Source of the DNA: Microcoleus vaginatus WJT46-NPBG5 | GTDB taxonomy: Bacteria; Cyanobacteriota; Cyanobacteriia; Cyanobacteriales; Oscillatoriaceae | NCBI GenBank assembly: GCA_019359355.1 | Contig: JAHHHM010000001.1 | Location: 372,001-436,000 of the forward strand | Direction: 5' to 3' | DNA length: 64,000 bases | Part shown: piece after piece, positions 63,782-64,000 of the stretch | Layout of the letters: every line of letters starts with the position of its first letter | How positions within the stretch are numbered: the stretch's first letter is position 1 | Position numbers and translations under genes: made by a program | Notes under the pieces: model-generated | Databases searched by the model: none | Seen by the model: the letters and a program-made list of their open reading frames with translations, nothing else | What the model was told of the DNA's origin: nothing

Positions 63782-64000
63782 CTACTTTTCCGACAAAACA
63801 CTAAAGCGCACAGAATCGCCATCTTTTAAAGGCTTGCCACTGCGGGTAACATATCGCTCTCCAGGTTGCAATCCTGAGACAATTTCCACTTGTCCATTCG
63901 CTCGTTCGTCGGTTTGAACACTACGAGCTTCTACCGTTGCCTTCTCGCCTTCTCCCTTCACGATAAAGACAACTCCCTGACTCGATTTTGCATTTGCGCC
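63782..64000 (-). CDS. RND efflux periplasmic adaptor (HlyD/MFP family), C-terminal end
   Basis: The minus-strand frame is open from the window end to a TAG at 63782-63784 (72 codons visible). It reads VVFIVKGEGEKATVEARSVQ, then NGQVEIVSGLQPGERYVTRSG and LKDGDSVRF, the barrel-sandwich/C-terminal domain of RND membrane-fusion proteins. The gene starts outside the window. It lies head to tail away from the MAPEG gene on the opposite strand. Confidence 0.85.
   Translation of the reverse strand, partial: GANAKSSQGVVFIVKGEGEKATVEARSVQTDERANGQVEIVSGLQPGERYVTRSGKPLKDGDSVRFSVLSEK

Overview
The window reads as a chromosomal piece of a filamentous cyanobacterium, probably in the Microcoleus/Oscillatoria/Coleofasciculus range. 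The evidence is a cyanobacterial NDH-1 cluster (ndhA-ndhI-ndhG-ndhE) between a citrate synthase and NAD kinase, a DUF98-type chorismate lyase, a Ser/Thr kinase fused to WD40 repeats, an OprB-type porin with an SLH domain, HIP1 octamers (GCGATCGC), heptameric STRR repeats, and a striking abundance of GCCGG/CCGGC words. The genus is inference; no rRNA gene is present.

Layout. 1-7.5 kb: a 5'-truncated NACHT/pentapeptide NTPase, a small hypothetical protein, a secreted hypothetical protein, a solitary cytosine-C5 DNA methyltransferase, an SDR protein split by a CIA30 domain (HCF173-like) and alanine racemase. 7.9-28.5 kb: an all-plus-strand signalling island with five membrane-bound class III adenylate cyclases. 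Each has a different or diverged extracytoplasmic sensor (CHASE4, DAHL-like, dCache, helical bundle, dCache) on a similar PAS-linker-cyclase output module. Interleaved with them are a di-heme cytochrome c peroxidase/MauG-like protein (start/stop overlap with the DAHL cyclase), an OprB porin and two orphan lipoprotein substrate-binding proteins of the NMT1/SsuA type. 28.6-37.2 kb: HNH nuclease, DHH phosphoesterase, SixA, citrate synthase, ndhAIGE and NAD kinase, all housekeeping. 37.4-41.4 kb: an amidase-like cell-wall protein and the kinase-WD40 protein. 41.6 kb: tRNA-Leu(GAG).

42.4-52.5 kb: an alpha-glucan/trehalose cluster made of GlgE, a TreS-maltokinase fusion, GlgB and TreZ. Together these encode a route from trehalose through maltose and maltose-1-phosphate to branched glucan (the GlgE pathway), with TreZ able to supply trehalose; TreY is not in the window. 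52.6-57.6 kb: chorismate lyase (plastoquinone precursor) convergent with purF and purL. 57.8-59.9 kb: a CodA-like deaminase, with the Asp that discriminates against 5-methylcytosine replaced by Cys, translationally coupled to a papain-like Cys/His protein of unknown function. 60.1-61.7 kb: a small hypothetical gene and a complete IS630-type element with TA duplication, inverted ends and an A10 frameshift site. 61.8-64.0 kb: a GAF-LuxR regulator divergent from two small membrane proteins (DUF6220-like and MAPEG), then the 3' end of an RND efflux adaptor.

The most unusual parts are the five-cyclase island with its periplasmic partner genes, the compact GlgE pathway, the predicted 5-methylcytosine deaminase with its coupled cysteine-protease-like neighbour, and heptamer repeats that provide a ribosome-binding site in one place and a protein C-terminus in another.
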